Shown here: positions 8,158 to 8,347 of the stretch, one piece after another | How the letters are laid out: the number at the start of each line of letters is the position of its first letter | How positions within the stretch are numbered: position 1 is the first letter of the stretch | Assembly (NCBI GenBank): GCA_019114745.1 | Contig: DXEY01000012.1 | Coordinates: 1 to 8,347, forward strand | Direction of reading: 5' to 3' | DNA: 8,347 nt | Source: Candidatus Mediterraneibacter colneyensis | GTDB taxonomy: Bacteria; Bacillota; Clostridia; Lachnospirales; Lachnospiraceae | Made by a program: the position numbers and the translations under genes | Notes under the pieces: model-generated | Told to the model about the DNA's origin: nothing | Database searches by the model: none | What the model saw: only the letters and a program-made list of their open reading frames with translations

Positions 8158-8228
8158 GGTATAATCCCTGCGCAGCAGGGCAGACCGATATAATCGGTCT
8201 GGATTGCGCTTTGCGCAATCATTATACC
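8158..8228. repeat. 71-base perfect cloverleaf-forming palindromic element
   Basis: The outer arms GGTATAAT (8158-8165) and ATTATACC (8221-8228) are exact reverse complements. Between them three perfect hairpins lie edge to edge. Hairpin 1 is 8166-8180 (CCCTGC, loop GCA). Hairpin 2 is 8181-8201 (CAGACCGAT, loop ATA). Hairpin 3 is 8202-8220 (GATTGCGC, loop TTT). All 62 stem bases pair by Watson-Crick rules and only the nine loop bases are free, giving a four-way junction with no unpaired linker. It has no tRNA sequence signatures, integron attC pattern or coding capacity, and no transposase is nearby. It may be a small non-autonomous mobile repeat or a structured DNA or RNA site. The pairing is seen directly; the role is unknown. 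Confidence 0.9.
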
Positions 8229-8229
8229 A
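8221..8229 (-). promoter_or_regulatory. Second candidate extended -10 element, in the cloverleaf closing stem
   Basis: TGGTATAAT on the minus strand (8229-8221) repeats the extended -10 found at 8097-8089. It forms the right closing arm of the cloverleaf. A transcript starting near 8214 would begin inside hairpin 3 and carry most of the structured region in a leader of about 180 bases before addB. No good -35 box is seen upstream. It is weaker evidence for a promoter than the copy nearer addB. Confidence 0.35.
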
Positions 8230-8269
8230 CACCCGCGCGCACTCTACATGAGAAGTTTTGCCAGCCCGG

Positions 8270-8298
8270 TTGACAGATCACTGGCGGTCTGTTATCCT
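8270..8298 (+). promoter_or_regulatory. Divergent promoter for a gene beyond the right edge
   Basis: A perfect TTGACA (8270-8275) is followed after exactly 17 bases by TATCCT (8293-8298), four of six matches to TATAAT. This is a good housekeeping-sigma promoter pointing away from addB. The spacer region holds a 5-bp inverted repeat, ACAGA (8273-8277) and TCTGT (8288-8292), which might be an operator. The AT-rich sequence after it would be the leader of the next gene. Confidence 0.7.
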
Positions 8299-8337
8299 TT
8301 GTAAAGAAATAAGAAAATATTATGTTTTCGTAAGATT

Positions 8338-8341
8338 GGAG
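8338..8341 (+). promoter_or_regulatory. Possible ribosome binding site of the off-window plus-strand gene
   Basis: GGAG lies six bases from the window end, about 40 bases after the proposed -10 box. A start codon just beyond the edge would have normal spacing. A four-codon reading frame, ATG at 8322 to TAA at 8333, precedes it but has no visible ribosome site and is probably chance. Confidence 0.45.
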
Positions 8342-8347
8342 TTGAGA

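Noticed and set aside
8158..8228. tRNA or tRNA-like gene suggested by the cloverleaf shape and an ACCA after the right arm
   Set aside because: All loops are three bases, there is no anticodon loop, no GTTCGA-type T loop, no linker bases and the stem lengths do not fit a tRNA.
8221..8230. DnaA box (TTATNCACA) at TTATACCAC
   Set aside because: It misses the consensus at several of the last positions, and no cluster of boxes or origin genes is present.
7852..8273. Open reading frames on both strands covering the addB upstream region (for example 8079-8273 plus and 7852-8232 minus)
   Set aside because: They are built from the palindromic repeats or run antiparallel or out of frame through addB, have no ribosome sites and show no recognisable protein features.

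Overview
This window looks like chromosomal DNA from a Gram-positive, Clostridia-type bacterium, probably of the Lachnospiraceae kind. The reasons are an AddAB (not RecBCD) repair enzyme with the AddB iron-sulfur cysteines, strong AGGAGG-type ribosome binding sites, and a moderate GC content judged by eye. The family placement is inference; no database was searched.

All recognised genes lie on the minus strand, so they read from right to left. addB (8032 to 4670) and addA (4692 to 1147) overlap by 23 bases and encode the two subunits of the helicase-nuclease that resects double-strand breaks for homologous recombination. A small DUF1294 membrane protein gene (1150 to 872) starts inside the addA stop codon in an ATGA overlap, so the three genes form one tightly coupled operon. 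A hairpin at 827-852 probably ends it. Next comes a separate unit: a MerR-family regulator (776 to beyond base 1, so its 3' end is cut off), with its own promoter of the long-spacer MerR type and a small dyad in the spacer.

The stretch from 8033 to 8347 has no gene and is the most unusual part. It separates addB from a probable divergent plus-strand gene that starts just past the right edge; a promoter (8270-8298) and a GGAG ribosome-binding motif (8338-8341) for that gene are visible. Between the two lies a cluster of palindromic repeats. Its core is a 71-base sequence (8158-8228) that can fold as an almost perfect cloverleaf. An 8-bp closing stem encloses three hairpins with stems of 6, 9 and 8 bp, each with a 3-base loop, and there is not one unpaired base at the four-way junction. 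The right end of this element (17 bases) is repeated exactly at 8081-8097 and in a decayed form at 8061-8077, and another long imperfect hairpin sits at 8106-8142. The repeated ends carry TGGTATAAT on the minus strand, an extended -10 promoter element, so copies of the repeat may supply the addB promoter.

No tRNA, rRNA, CRISPR array, transposase or coding gene was found in that intergenic stretch.
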